The notes beneath the pieces are model-generated. The model saw nothing but the letters and a program-made list of their open reading frames with translations. It was not told the origin of the DNA and ran no database searches. The translations under genes and the position numbers were made by a program. A stretch of DNA of 64,000 bases from Penelope pileata (Eukaryota; Chordata; Aves; Galliformes; Cracidae), in NCBI GenBank assembly GCA_013396635.1, contig WBMW01005742.1, forward strand, positions 124,181-188,180, given 5' to 3'. Below, piece after piece: positions 1 to 12,200 of this stretch; the stretch's first letter is position 1; the number at the start of each line of letters is the position of its first letter.

Positions 1-859
1 ATTCTAAGGCAACACTTCTAGAGCAGTCCCACTGAATTTATTTTCATGTCTAACAAAAGCAAAACAGAAAAGTCCACCTGAAATGATCAATATAGTTTGT
101 TTTCAGTGATGATGTCTAAGCATTTAAATCTAGATCTGTCTTAACAAGCCAGGAAAACTGCAAAACAAGGAGATGGTTTGAAAGATCCTATCAAGAAGCA
201 CATGATACTGAGTAAGAAAGGATTGCATCTTGTTCAATGAGAGTCAGTCCTGTATACTGCTTTTGTTAGACCTAGAGGTGAGAAATATAGGACTGCTAAT
301 CAGGATATGATGATAGTGAAAAAGGGTCTATGAGAAGAAAATGGTAATGGACTGTATTTTAGCAAATATCACCTGGGAGAATAGAGGGGAAAGTGACATT
401 TTGCAGGACTGAAAAAAAGGAAAAACGGAAAAAGAAAAAATCAAACAGGCCTGCTAAAGAGGCACTCAGAAGACGAGATACGTAATAGCTCCATATTTGA
501 TGCAAATCAAGGATTAAGATTATGATAAGATATATAATACAGCTGATGTTTCAGAATGTGTCAAGATCAATTGGCAAGTTAATTAGGAAATGGATGAATA
601 AAACAATTAATTATGTACTTATTAAATTAGAAGTCAGTAACTAAAGCAGTTAGCCATCAGTCATTGGGGGGAAAAATCTATTTAGGAAAGTAAAATCTTA
701 AGAGCTTGGAACTCACCAGCCAGAGTCCTCAGCATTCCCCACACCTTTGTGCTTAGGACCAATGCGTGAGTAATACTTGAACTACATCTTCAGAGCCAAG
801 TAACTTCCTCTCTCTGCTCTTTGCCTCTTCTGGGTTCTGTTGACACGTGAAACATTAAA
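1..859. other. No recognised feature
   Basis: AT-rich sequence with short purine-rich runs. No open frame of note, repeat family or RNA gene is recognised. A few TTAATTA-type words occur near 575-615. Confidence 0.6.
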
Positions 860-1196
860 GAGCTGGGCCTGTTCAGCCCGGAGGAGAGTCAGAGACAGAA
901 GACCTTATTTCTATCTGCAGTTCTCTCATGGGAGTGTAGGAGAGAAGGAGCCAGATTCTTCTCAGGTGCACAAGGATAAGAGGCAATGTATGAAACTTCC
1001 AACATGGGAAATTCCATCAGATTTTAGAAAAACTTTGTCAATATGAGAGATGTCCAATACCAGAATGCACTGTCCTTGCAGATGATCAAACTTAACTGGA
1101 CAAGACTGTAAGTAAGGCCTGAACTATTTGGACTTGCTTCAAGTGGGCATTTGGACAAGATGACTTTTGGATACCTCTTCCAATATAAGTTATGTT
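860..1196 (+). repeat. Old CR1 LINE 3' end
   Basis: A diverged CR1 3' end on the plus strand. It starts with the ORF2 C-terminal region (AGCTGGGCCTGTTCAGCC, then GGAGGAGAGTCAGAGACAGA). It runs to a recognisable 3' untranslated end in which TTTGGACTTGCTTCAAGTGG and GGACAAGATGACTTTTGG match the usual CR1 'ttggac..agatgac' signature. The terminal octamer tail has decayed. The open frame at 840-1046 is only a by-product of this relic. CR1 copies are 5'-truncated when they insert, which fits this piece. Confidence 0.7.
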
Positions 1197-1759
1197 AAGT
1201 CTACGTTTCTGTGCAAATGAAAACTGGTTTTGCAGCTTTTACCCTAAAGTATTAAAGAGACTTCCCAAAATAATATTTTAAATATTAATGCAATTTTTTG
1301 TAAACATATGGAAGGGGAATTTGAGAGAAGGGAACTTGTAGCATCTTTCTTGTAAAAATCATGTAACAGGATGGGAGGAGAATCTACGAAATTCAAGCAA
1401 CTATGTAGGAAAGTTTTTTGGAAAACATGTAAATGTAATGAGTATATAAATACCTTGAATAAAAATGTTTTATATAAAACAAACAGGAGTTGTCAAAAAC
1501 ATATCCTGTAGATATGTCTGTTTTCTTCCTTGGACTAAGTTTACTATCATTGCTGATAAAGAGGAAAAGAGTAGATGTAATAAAGTTAGATCTCTGATGA
1601 ATTCTATGTAATGTTCTTATTAGAAAAATAAGAAGTTTAGTGTAAATGTAGTAGGTGTACATCTAAAATTGACAGTCAAAGAATACTTTTTTAATTATTC
1701 ATCACCAAGATCTCAGTTTACTGGGCATGGCATCCCATAGAGGTCTTTCTTTGATGCAT
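1197..1759. other. No recognised feature
   Basis: AT-rich DNA. The minus-strand open frame at 1393-1662 is a hydrophobic, Tyr/Ile/Phe-rich chance frame with no domain I recognise. Confidence 0.5.
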
Positions 1760-2490
1760 TAGAATTTTCATTAATGACCTGCATTACAAAAGAGGAAGAA
1801 GGATGTGAAATCTTCCAGGGTAGATGCAAGAAATCTGGAGAATATGAGCAAAATTTAAAATTCTCTAACAAGCTGAAGAGGTTGTTTGGACTTACCTGAA
1901 ATTCAGTAAAGGCAAGCAACAGAAGAGCTGAATCAATGTGTTATTCACGAATATTGATGGAAGATGTACAAAAGGGAACACAAAACATGAAATAATTGGC
2001 TTGGCATAGTACATTTGGGAGATTATACTGGGTCACAAAATAAATGTGGTAGTATGATGCATTTTTGGAAAGGATATTGGTGAGGCCTTGGCTGAAATTA
2101 CAAAGTTTACAGAACAAAAGTTAGCAGTGATAATAGTAAGCTGGAAAGGATCCAAAGGAAGTAAAAAAGAATGCTAAAAGATTAGAAATTATGCCTGTGA
2201 AGTAAGATTAAAGCTGCTGCATTCCTTTAGTCTTAGAAAAGAGACAGTTGAGTGGGAATACGATAAGCAGTATATCATATAACATGCCAGCAGAAGGAGG
2301 ATGATAATCATGTTTGCTCTACTGTCAATACTGAAAAAACAAGGATTTGGCAACCTAAGCTGCAAAAAATATAGGCTGAATATTGAGGAAAGATGTCAAA
2401 ATGCTGCACTGCTGAAATCCAGAGACAGGCTTTGTAGAAATGTTATGGGTTTTTCTCCCTTTGTGCTTTTAAAAAGAAATGGGAATTTGA
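1760..2490 (+). repeat. Ancient CR1/L3-type LINE fragment
   Basis: Read on the plus strand this follows the order of an old CR1/L3 ORF2 3' half. ATTTTCATTAATGACCTG is the reverse transcriptase 'IFINDL' region. Later come AATTGGCTTGGCATAGTAC, a 'GGTCACAAAATAAATGTG' segment equivalent to the 'vDhkLnm' part, GGTGAGGCCTTGGCTGAAAT ('vRPhLEY') and GGAAAGGATCCAAAGGAAG ('ErvQrk'). Many substitutions and indels prevent any continuous frame. Divergence is far higher than in the CR1 copies at 13.6 or 35 kb, so this is an early insertion. Boundaries are approximate. Confidence 0.5.
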
Positions 2491-5274
2491 TCCTACTTTA
2501 AGATGGGTAAACTAGACCAGCAGTGGTGCACTGAAAACCTCAGACCCAGGCTGTCACTTAGTTCATACAGCCCCCACCTGTTAGATAGTGATGGATAGTG
2601 CATTTGTATAGGAACTACCAAGTTCATGTAGGCGTTTCCCTTGGTTGCTGGCAAAGAAAAGGTTCTTCACCACCCAGGATTTCCTTACTGTCCTAATTTT
2701 CTCTGTTTCTAAGTTCTTCAAAGGGTGCCTGGAGCTATAAATAGATGTTCTTTAATTTGTTATAGGTTCCAGTGAGTTTAAAGTTCAGTTTAGTAGGGTA
2801 AAACTCAGGGAAGCAAGAAAATCATTAGAAGTGAATTACACAGATTACATGGTTAAAAAATGAATTAAGAATATTTTTAATAGAGGAAAATTAGACCAGT
2901 AAGTGAAGAGACTCAAAATTAGCTCAGCAATTAATCTGATCAGCAGACAAGCCACTGAAGAATGGATTAATTAAGCTAGCTGAAAATTAATTAAGTTATG
3001 CAAAGAGTCAGATAGGAATAATTAATTAAGTAGTCAGGCCTGTGGCTTGCGTAGTACAGAGCATGATCTGCTGTGCAGAGGGTGACCAGCTGTAAACAGG
3101 ACATATAGTCATCAGGATAGAACATTAAAATACCAAGTTATGAAAGTTATGAAAACAGATTTATTACAATGCTAGCCATTGGAGCCACAGATTTAGAAAT
3201 GTGGGAAGAATTGATTCTTTTATGCCATCAAATTAAAAAAAAAAAAAAAAACCTCCATTACCTAAGGTAGCCAAAATGCCTTGCTGTTATTAATATTTTT
3301 GCTTTTACAGAAAGAAAAAAGAAAAATTTTAGATGTTAAAAATAAAGCATTTTGAATTTTAAAAGTTACATGTCTCACTATGAAGGTTATCTGTGTGCAG
3401 AAAGGTAACCAAGGGCAACTAATGGCTATCCACTGGTTAGAGCACTGTTTTGCAGTGTATCAAATCAGAATATTTTTCCCAAATACAAAATTTAGGAACT
3501 AAAGGCTCCAAATTCCAAAATAATAGTCTACCCTTACAACCCAGAATATTCATTCAGGATCTCTGTCTGTCACACCTTCTGGAGCCTTTCTGTTTCTGTA
3601 AATTATACAAATATTCCTTGTGACCAAAGGGATAATGTGAAAACATTCTGATTAATGTTAAATGAATGATCCTTCTTCCAGTTCTGTATTAAAAGTGTGC
3701 TTCTTTTTGAGTGTAGAGGAGATATGTTTCCAATTTGGCAGAATTTCTTCCCCTCTTGGGATGTCATTTGCAATACATAACCATCCAAATAGTCTGTAGA
3801 TTCCTTCAGAGAACAATCTAAGATTTCTGAATAAAGTCCAAAGAGATCACATTCATCTGAGGCATTTTTAAGTTGCTAAGACTCCCAACCCTCCTAAAGT
3901 CTGGACTTCTGGTATGGTTGTGAAGCAAACTGGGAAAATGTTAGAGAGGCAAGAGTCAGCTGCAAGCTGACAAAGACAGCAAGAAAAATAAGAACAGTAC
4001 AGCTATTAAGTGCCAGGAAAATCCACAGCCAGTCTGAGACCAGAAGATGAAGTCTAATAGCTATGTTCAGCTATGATAGCTGATTTTCAGCTATTTCAAA
4101 TACTCATTTTAAGAGGCCAAGAACTCCAAGAGTAAGGAAATCATTCATGCTGAAGAATGACATATTTGATGATCTGGAAATTTTCTAGGATATATTATAG
4201 AGACTTAGCCTTAGACGCATTTTACTTCTTTGACCTTTCCACTGCATTTATATAAAACTAATGTTCATTAAAAGTCCCCTGAACTAATAAGAGAACAATG
4301 CTGACTCTAGACAAGTTTATATGAAACATTTGACCTAGACAACAAAGGAGTGTATTAAAGACAATTCATTTAGTATGGGAGAATTCTTGTTTAATTTGGC
4401 ATTTTATATCTCTTTCCCTAGGAAGCATCCCTCAATCACTTGTCAGTTGGACTGGGACAGGTCTGGGACTTCTTGTCTCAACATTTACTTCAGCAGCTTT
4501 CTCTATCAACTAGCCTGGGTTTCTGGAGTTCATGCTGGATGTTCGCAAGGCAATGCGTAATAACTTTTTCATGGACCGCATTCTGCAAATTTAAAATGAA
4601 TTTAATTTTTTTGGCATCTGAAAAAAGTCTCACTGCATGGGGCTAATGCTATTACAGAGTTAATGACTTCTGAGTACAGATTTTAAAGACATACCCTGAA
4701 GACTTTTCCAAATCTACTATTTTGAATTTAGTATTAGGATAGTACCAATATAAAAAGAAATCATGAAAATATCAAGCTTTTATTCTGCATTTGTATTCAA
4801 TAAAAGGCTGTTGGACCATCTCTTGATATGTATAAGTAGCCTGCAGTACTGTATGGAAAATGTTCTGCTCTGCTGTAGACAAATTTCAGGTGTACTACAA
4901 AGGCACCAGAGGCAAATTTCTTCTCTCCATGTAAAAGAAAAGCATAAGGAATAGGTGCTCAGATGTTATTACGGTGGCTACAGAGACAGACTGTACCAGA
5001 TCTTTTCTGCTCAGTTGTGAATTTGGAACTGCTTCAAAATTCAGCAGACCAGTCAGGGATGGAATTGATATTTTTCATGGAAGACAGAGCCAACTAGCCT
5101 CTTTTCTGCTAATTGTTGGCAATGGTACTCTAAACTCTACTGAGTGACCATATTTGTTATCAGTTTGAATTACTGCCTCTTCCCTTAAAGACAAAGATTT
5201 TCACTCTTGCAGTACTAGAAAGTTACTTTTTCACATTTCCATGTTTCAGTGGTGTTTTAAAGCTGACAAAGTGT
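2491..5274. other. Unrecognised AT-rich DNA
   Basis: No gene or repeat family recognised. It holds three TTAATTAA-type sites near 2,968-3,030 and an A tract at about 3,235-3,251. Short open frames (3603-3788 minus, 4375-4646 plus, 4763-4954 plus) have no recognisable domain and overlap in several frames, as expected by chance. Confidence 0.5.
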
Positions 5275-5458
5275 TCATAGGCCTGCCTAGGGAGGTGGTG
5301 GAGTCACCATTCCTAGTGCTGTTCAAGAAGCCTCTAGACGAAGTGCTAAGGGATATGATTTAGTAGCTTAGTGGGTAGGGATGGTGATAGGAGGACGGTT
5401 GGACTAGATGATCCTGTAGGCCCTTTCCCACCAAGTGTTTCTATGATTCTATGATAGT
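5275..5458 (+). repeat. CR1 LINE 3' end
   Basis: A truncated CR1 on the plus strand. CTGCCTAGGGAGGTGGTGGA corresponds to the end of ORF2 ('LPREVVE'). GGTTGGACTAGATGATCCTG and GGCCCTTTCCCACCAAGTG are the conserved 3' untranslated region. The copy ends in the avian CR1 octamer tail (CTATGATTCTATGAT). Confidence 0.9.
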
Positions 5459-6564
5459 GCTCTACCACAGTTACCTGTGAGTGGCTTGACAGCTACCTTT
5501 TTAATCCTACTTGAAATGTTTTATTGCTATTGAGATTTCTTTTCATTTTTACCCTTATTTTTCTCAGTGTGTTTTACACAGTAATTCCAATTTTTCTCTA
5601 ATTATGCAATTTGATTATAGAGGCACAATACACAGGTAACAGCTGTAGAAATTAATTCATATTTTTTGTGATTACTTAAAACATAAATATAAATATCATG
5701 ATATCTACAATATAATAGAAATTTCTTGATATCCAGATCACCTTTCATGAATTATTCATGCAAGACCCTTATGTACTTAACTTAGAAACATGTATGTAAA
5801 CAAAAGCATAGGAAAATAGGAGAAGGGGATAAGGAGCGACTGCTTCATTTTTTTGACTTCTGGGTATTTGTTCAGTTCCTTTCATATGGCTGCTTGCCAA
5901 ATCCTAACCACTGCACCTCAGTTTGTGTCCCTTGCTGTGTAAAGCCATGCAGGGTCACACAAAGCGTGATGCCACGATGGATCACTCAGATTGTGAGCCA
6001 GGAGGGCAGTGGCCAGACTCCAGGCTTCCACCGCACAATGTCTTTTAATTTTTCATTTCTGAACAAGGGCATGCCAGGTTGTACTGAAGCAGCAGGGCTT
6101 CAGCCAGTTAAACCTCTTTCAGGTGGCCAAGCCCCATGGTGGGGGAGAAAGGTTGGGGGATTGCCCGGCCCATGCAGGCAGCCAAGCTCTGACGCCCACA
6201 GAAGAAAATGCTCATTCCAGTGCTGACAAAGGACTGTGCGTTCAGCACAAAATTTTTTTTTTCTATACTTTATCCACTCAGGATTACAATGAGCAGATCT
6301 ATTAAAAATACACAAAAACAAAATACCATGTTATTTGTAACATTCTGTAAATCAAATGTGATCAATGTTAACACTCTTGACATTTGTAAACTCAGCTTAA
6401 ACATAAGTCTTATGGATTTTTATTTTATTAAATCTACCCTATTTATTCTATTTCTGGAATGTGACCTGCACCACTGATGGTTTTAAAAGATCATAGACTT
6501 TATGAAAAACTTTACAAATTTAGATCTTCAATAGCATCTCAGACTTATTGTTTTACCCTTTTTC
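5459..6564. other. Unrecognised DNA with a GC-richer patch
   Basis: AT-rich except for about 5,890-6,240, where GC rises and overlapping open frames appear on both strands (5894-6226 plus, 6100-6321 minus). These frames share the same bases and none shows a domain. I see no splice-bounded exon and cannot name the patch. Confidence 0.45.
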
Positions 6565-6668
6565 TTGGGCAGCCTGGGGTGGCAACCCTGTCCATGGCAA
6601 GGGAGTTGGAACGAGATGATCTTTAAGGTCCCTTCCAACCTAAGCCGTTCTGTGATTCTATGATTCTT
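6565..6668 (+). repeat. CR1 LINE 3' terminus
   Basis: About 100 bases of the CR1 3' end: GGGAGTTGGAACGAGATGAT, then AAGGTCCCTTCCAACCTAAG, then the tail TTCTGTGATTCTATGATTC. This is a very short 5'-truncated insertion. Confidence 0.9.
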
Positions 6669-8649
6669 TTCACAGTGTTATATAACAAGAAAAATTATGA
6701 ATGTTGATTTCCAACCTTACTACCTTTTTATCTGAGTTATTTATATATCTGAAAAAATAAAAGGAAAATTTGCTAGCAGTAAAAATTCTTCTCCTATCTC
6801 TAACCTTTCTTTTGTGTCTATGCATTTAAAATTTGAACCTTTAAACACTAGCAGAGGTAAGTATTTTCATCAAATACAGCATAGGCATATTTAGTTGCAG
6901 GATTACTACATGCTCCAAAAGCTGTTAAAAACAAGTGAAATGCTCCTATTCATTTCAGTGGCCATTAGATTGTGCCACACTAATTATTACAATATTCATC
7001 TTCTGTAGGATTAAGTGATAGAGCTACAACAAATATGGCTCAGCATCTAATACATATGGTTAATTCCAATTTAATGTATACTATGTTTATAATTTATAAG
7101 AAGAATTATACATGTTAGAATTGCTGTTACAGACATGCCATAAGGCTATTTTTTGTATATTTAAATATTAGTGTTGTTATATATTTGATTCTCACAAAAA
7201 AATTGCTGCCTTATGTAGTTGATATAATTAAGTATCAGCTTCAGCAAGCAAATTCTTTCACATTTTGTTAGAATGAGAAAAATCTCCCAATTCTTATGCG
7301 GATATCAAGACATATTCTTTCACCAGTCCTCTCCCTCCCAAAAAATAAATGAAAACAAATTTTCAGTTTGTGTTCGCTGGTACCTATGACTTTGTCCATC
7401 AGAGACAACTTATATGGGAGTTCAAAAAGATCTGAATTTGAAGTGGAACCACACTGTTGTCCTGCATTTCATGGACTGCTACATGAAAGCTGGTAAGCAT
7501 TGATTTCCCTGACTTACAAAAAAACTTACAGATTAGAAGAATTGAGCCCACAGAGCTGCACACTTCTAGTTTGTCAGATAATGCAACATCATAAGGTATA
7601 GGTGTGTCTGTCAGCTTGCTTGCAACCTGAATTTAGAGTATAAAAATAACCTTTTTGTATCCTTCCAACAGTTTGCTGCCTTTCCCATAATACTGCCTTA
7701 TAGCTGATAAATAGATTTTATAAGTAAAACAAGATCTCTAAAGTTAATCTATTCAAGTAGCTTTTTACAAAGACTATTAATGTATTTCTCATCTCTTTTA
7801 CCAGGTAAATTATAAAACTATAAAAGTATTGGGAAGTAGGGATAGTATGCCTGTCACAAATAATATGAATTCATCTACACCTGATTAATATTTGATATGA
7901 GCAATTTCAGACTACTTATTAGCTCTATTAATAATTAACATAACGTTATTGTGGATGATTAGGGCTATTTTAATGGAATTCTCAAAACACTTCTAACACC
8001 TCAGTATAAGTTCTTCATAACAGCTAGCCATGCATACATTCCAGCTAAATGAAAAGCTTTGTAATTACAATTCAACCAACTCTGGTGGGTTGTGTTCCAA
8101 CTGATGTGTAAGAAACAGTTACAGAAGAATGTTTGAAGCGCCATAATACTGGTTTTCTTTTCTTTCTTTTTTTTTTTAAGCTGGTGGTATTAATTTTATT
8201 TCACGAGCTTTATCCTTACTGCCAGGAAAAAAAAAAAAAAAACTATTTTTCAATAGAATAGGCAAGATACTTAAAAATGTTAAAATGACAGAGCAAAAAA
8301 AAAATAAAAAGAGCGTGAAGAAAATATCTGTGATATACTCACTGAAAAGAAATCAGAAATACAAATTTCACCTGAAAACTTTTAGTTCAGATCATATTGT
8401 GAAATAGACCATTTTTTCTTGCAGTTATTACAACTATTTTTGCTAATCATCTCGTTTAAAAGGTCATGATATATTTTTACGATAGTTTTAAGTTATTTTA
8501 CATTTTTCATCTGGCCCGGAAAGCCAGAACTTAAGGTCTTCCTGGGCATAATGGAGTTGGTAATTACATCATTCTATTAAATCATCTCCTTCCTGTATTA
8601 CAGTTTCATTCATTACAATTTATTAGATCATTGAGCAGAGATGGCATGG
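6669..8649. other. Unrecognised AT-rich DNA
   Basis: No gene or named repeat seen. It holds a T tract near 8,169 and an A tract near 8,226, plus many TTTAAATATTA-type words. The 7,060-7,240 part is very AT-rich. Confidence 0.5.
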
Positions 8650-8972
8650 GCTGGTAGCTGGTACCCACCTAGTTACTCTCTACTTCCCTGCAGTGGGACA
8701 GAGGAGAGAATATGTGCAAAAGCAGGAAAATCTGTTGAGATATAGATGGTTTAACAGGTGAAGCAAAGTTGTATGTGCAAGCATGGCAAAAAATGAGGAA
8801 TTGATTCACTGCTTCCCATCAGCAGGCAGATGTTCAGCTATTTCCAGGAAAGGAGGGCTCATCGTGCATAATGGTTACATGGGAAGACAAATGCCAGCAC
8901 TCTGAATGTCCCCCCCCTTCCTTATTCTTTCCTCTGCTTTTATTGCTGAGCATGACATCATGTGATATGGGA
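8650..8972 (+). mobile_element. Truncated avian ERV LTR
   Basis: The 5' part of an LTR common in bird genomes. Signature stretches in order are AGCTGGTACCCACCTAGTTA, CTGCAGTGGGACAGAGGAGA, GTTGAGATATAGATGGTTTA, CTGCTTCCCATCAGCAGGCA, GGTTACATGGGAAGACAAAT and TGAGCATGACATCATGTGAT. The copy stops at GGATATCC, where a plus-strand CR1 begins. The 3' half is not found beyond that CR1, so it was lost by deletion and not merely displaced. It belongs to the same broad LTR group as 38,310-38,780 and has the same orientation. The ERV class is not determined. There are no viral genes. Confidence 0.7.
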
Positions 8973-9328
8973 TATCCTTCCAGTACTTGAAGGGAGTCTA
9001 TAAAGAGGAGCAAGTTTTTACATGGGCAGATAGTGACATGACAAAGGGGAATTGTTTTAAACTAAAAGAGAGGAGATTTAGATTAGATGTTAGGAGAATG
9101 TATTCTATTCAGAGGGTGGTGAGGCATGGGAACAGATTGCCCAGAGAAGTTGTAAATGCCCTACGAATGCTCCATCCCCGGAGGCATTCAAGGCCAGGTT
9201 GGATGGAGCCCTACGCAACCCGATCTAGTGGTTGGCAAACCTGCCCATGGTAGGGGGTTGGAACTAGATAATGTTTAAGGTTCCTTCCAACCCAAGCCAT
9301 TCTATGATTCTATGATTCTATTCTATGA
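8973..9328 (+). mobile_element. CR1 LINE, 5'-truncated
   Basis: A plus-strand CR1 starting in the C-terminal part of ORF2 (CTTCCAGTACTTGAAGGGAG) and running to the octamer tail at about 9,300-9,328. A frame at 8987-9253 still encodes typical end-of-ORF2 residues (FKLKERRFRLDVRR, then VVRHGNRLPREVV). It then shifts frame near 9,160, where extra bases including CTACGAATG are present. It directly abuts the truncated LTR on its left. Confidence 0.92.
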
Positions 9329-9631
9329 ATTTCCCCTGTTAAGTTTCTGTTAACTTAAAGGTCTGTACTTTTTATGAGTATAATTTATATTGCTGTCATT
9401 AAGCTGCTATCAACAAATGTGTAATGTTCAAACAACTACGCACAAGATTGTTTAAAAACATGCTGTGATTTAAGTACATGCCATTGCAGTGTGGATCTTG
9501 GTGTCTTACCAGTGCTTCTGGTCTTAGAGAAGTCTTCCAATTATGGAAGCCAATCACATTGTACCACACTAAGCGGTATTAAAATGAAATACAAGCTCTC
9601 AAAGTAATTACAGCCTGAGAGAGACAACAGA
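9329..9631. other. No recognised feature
   Basis: AT-rich spacer between the CR1 and the GATA microsatellite. Nothing recognised. Confidence 0.5.
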
Positions 9632-9698
9632 AAGATAGATAGACAGATAGACAAATAGATAGACAGACATACAGACACATACAGATAGACAGATAGAT

Positions 9699-9762
<64 letters not shown>
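9632..9762 (+). repeat. GATA microsatellite
   Basis: Imperfect GATA/GACA units from about 9,632 lead into a pure (GATA)n run from about 9,700 to 9,762. The minus-strand frame at 9541-9813, with Ser-Ile-Tyr-Leu repeats, is purely the translation of this microsatellite. Confidence 0.97.
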
Positions 9763-11859
9763 ATAAACAGAAGATTTAAGAAACAGAAATAAATCAGAAT
9801 AACAGAATAACACAGAATTCAGGTCAGTCCATGTTAGAGTTGAGTAGTTGTACCCAACTTCTACTTGCTAACTGAAAGCAATAAAATTATTACTAATGTC
9901 CTGTGGGACATGGGATTACTAATCACTCTCTGCACTTTGTCAAACCACAGGAACATATGCTGCTGGAACATGAAAGAAAGGACTAAAATGTTGAAGGACT
10001 TCTCAGCCTACATATTATACAAAAAATATGGCACATGCTGTTTGGAGTTCCCAGAAAAAGGAGAAATGTTTTGACTTGTGATCATGGCCGGTGAACCAGT
10101 CTGTCATCAACAGCTGAAACACTTAATCTATTAATCACTATGCAGCTTTTGGAAACTTCATCATTTTGAGCTTTGATTCTTTATAAATAAGAGTCATTAT
10201 CATGCTGAAGAGATATGTCATATGAATTCCTCTGAAAAAGCTTTCTGTTTCTCAGAAGATTGTAATTAAAATCTCGTATGAAAGGAAGAAATAAATGAAG
10301 CAGGAAAAATACTGTTTCCCTCACTCACCCTGAATATTACTTCTTAGTTCTTACTTCAGATTCTCAGTATTAAAGGCAAGAGAAAACATGAAATTATTTT
10401 AGAAGGTAGGTTACTGATTTTTAAAAGAAATTAAGTCTATAAAAATCTAATTGTACCTGAAGGTTCTGGAACACAGGTTGTTTATCAGTTAAAATGTTGT
10501 GGAAATAACAGCACATTCATTAGTGAGTCTAATAACAAAGCCAGCTTTCAAATGGCTCCAAGCTTCCTCACAGCTTGTGCAACTTCATTTTACTGCTCTT
10601 ATTTCAATGTATTAGATATTTTAATCCATTCTTCTTTGTACAAATCAAATGCAGCAAATGTCTGAGACAAACCCATCTTCAGCTGACTGAAATACACTCT
10701 TTTACAGGTTTACCAAAATGAGATGAATACACAAAATGGCCTCAATGCTAAGCTGTTTTCTGAAATTTTGCTATAGCATTTAACAATTCTCAAGAAACAT
10801 CACAAAAATATTTTTTACATTGCCTGCTACAGCACTGTCACATTTCTTTGTAACAACCCCCCCAAAAAAATATTAAAATTCTGCTTGTACAGAAGGGTTA
10901 AATATCTGATAGCCTGAAATATCACAATAAGCATTGATTACATTAATCTTGAGCAAATGTGTTGTTTATATATTCATTTAGAGACTATTATTCTCATTAC
11001 TTAATTTGATATGTCTGTAAACTATTTTAATTAATGTAGTTCCAGAGATATAAGAACTTAAACCACGCTATATATAAATTTATATTGCAAATACACAGAA
11101 TAAATGCACAGCAAAACAGCCAGGTAATGTATTTTTTCTCACCAGAAAACCTACACAGGTTATTTCCATAATACATAGCACATTTTTTCTCCCTGAAAAG
11201 GATAAGAAAACACAACCTGACGGGAAAGAAGACCAACAAACCAACAACCAAAGTATGGGCAGAGGATTTACAGCACACACTTAGATGTATGTATTCATTA
11301 CAAAAGGTTAATGCAGATTTTAGAAAGAAGTTGCAAAAGTAACTAGTGCCCCCAGGCAGCTGTAAATTCTGCACTGAACATTTAGATGTTTTTTTACATG
11401 TCCATTAAATCTGGTCTGAAATGAGCAGATATTTTAGTAGATTTCCCGTCATTTGCACAGTTGACAGTCTCACAGGCACAGAATTTCTTTTCACATCTAC
11501 TTGTATCACAAATGTCACTTTTCTTTTCAATAATTGAAGAACCATCTCATATTAATTGCACAAGACAATTTTCTGTGCTAAGCTTGGTTAAGACATTTTT
11601 ATTTTCTGTTCTGAGACAAGGACTAATGAATACTTAGGCAAAGAAAAAAGAAGGAATAATGGGAAGAAAGAATTAAGGGAACATTCAGATTTGTGCATAT
11701 TTGTCTGGAATAATATCTGTACTGGTTCTCACAAATCTTATGCACAGCATTAGTTCAAATTGATGCAGACATCAGCACTTAGTGAATTAAAACAGGATCA
11801 AAGACTGTGAGGAGTAGGTGGTAATGAATCTGGTCAAATGGAGAATGTGCCTGGCGGGT
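9763..11859. other. Unrecognised AT-rich DNA
   Basis: No gene or repeat family recognised. The minus-strand frames at 11,027-11,374 are Cys/Phe/Leu-rich and overlap each other. They read as chance frames. Confidence 0.5.
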
Positions 11860-12200
11860 TTGGAATTAAGTCATGTCTTACCTGCTTAGTGTTGATGATC
11901 TGGAAAAGAATGAAAAGCATATTAGTATTAGTTGAAAATGTCTTTATGACAGGAAAAAATGTATTTGCTAGCAGGGGAAGAATTAATGCAACAGCAAAAT
12001 TTGACAAAATGAAAAATGAAAGATTGCATTTTGGCTGGCAAATAACCTGAATCAATGACAGAATTAGAGTTCTGGCAAGCAGCCATGTAGAAAGATCCTA
12101 GCATGCACTATGAGCTCTGTGATCAAGTACAATCTGCAGGAGATATAGCAGAAGAGACAGCTGAAATGTGGACTGTTCAAGAATATTATACTTAGGAGAA
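11860..12200 (+). repeat. Probable ancient CR1/L3 fragment
   Basis: Faint plus-strand similarity to old CR1/L3 reverse transcriptase. Elements in order are TTGATGATCTGGAAAAGAAT, AAATTTGACAAAATGAAAAA, AAGATTGCATTTTGGCTGGC, CAAATAACCTGAATCAATGA and GCCATGTAGAAAGATCCTAG. The same order occurs in L3-type copies (the 'NLMkFN..kChVlHLG' part, then the start of the connector). No frame survives. Confidence 0.4.

Noticed and set aside
6100..6321. Minus-strand frame in the GC-rich patch
   Set aside because: It overlaps other frames on both strands with no domain, as expected when GC rises locally.
9541..9813. Frame with Ser-Ile-Tyr-Leu repeats
   Set aside because: Translation of the GATA microsatellite.
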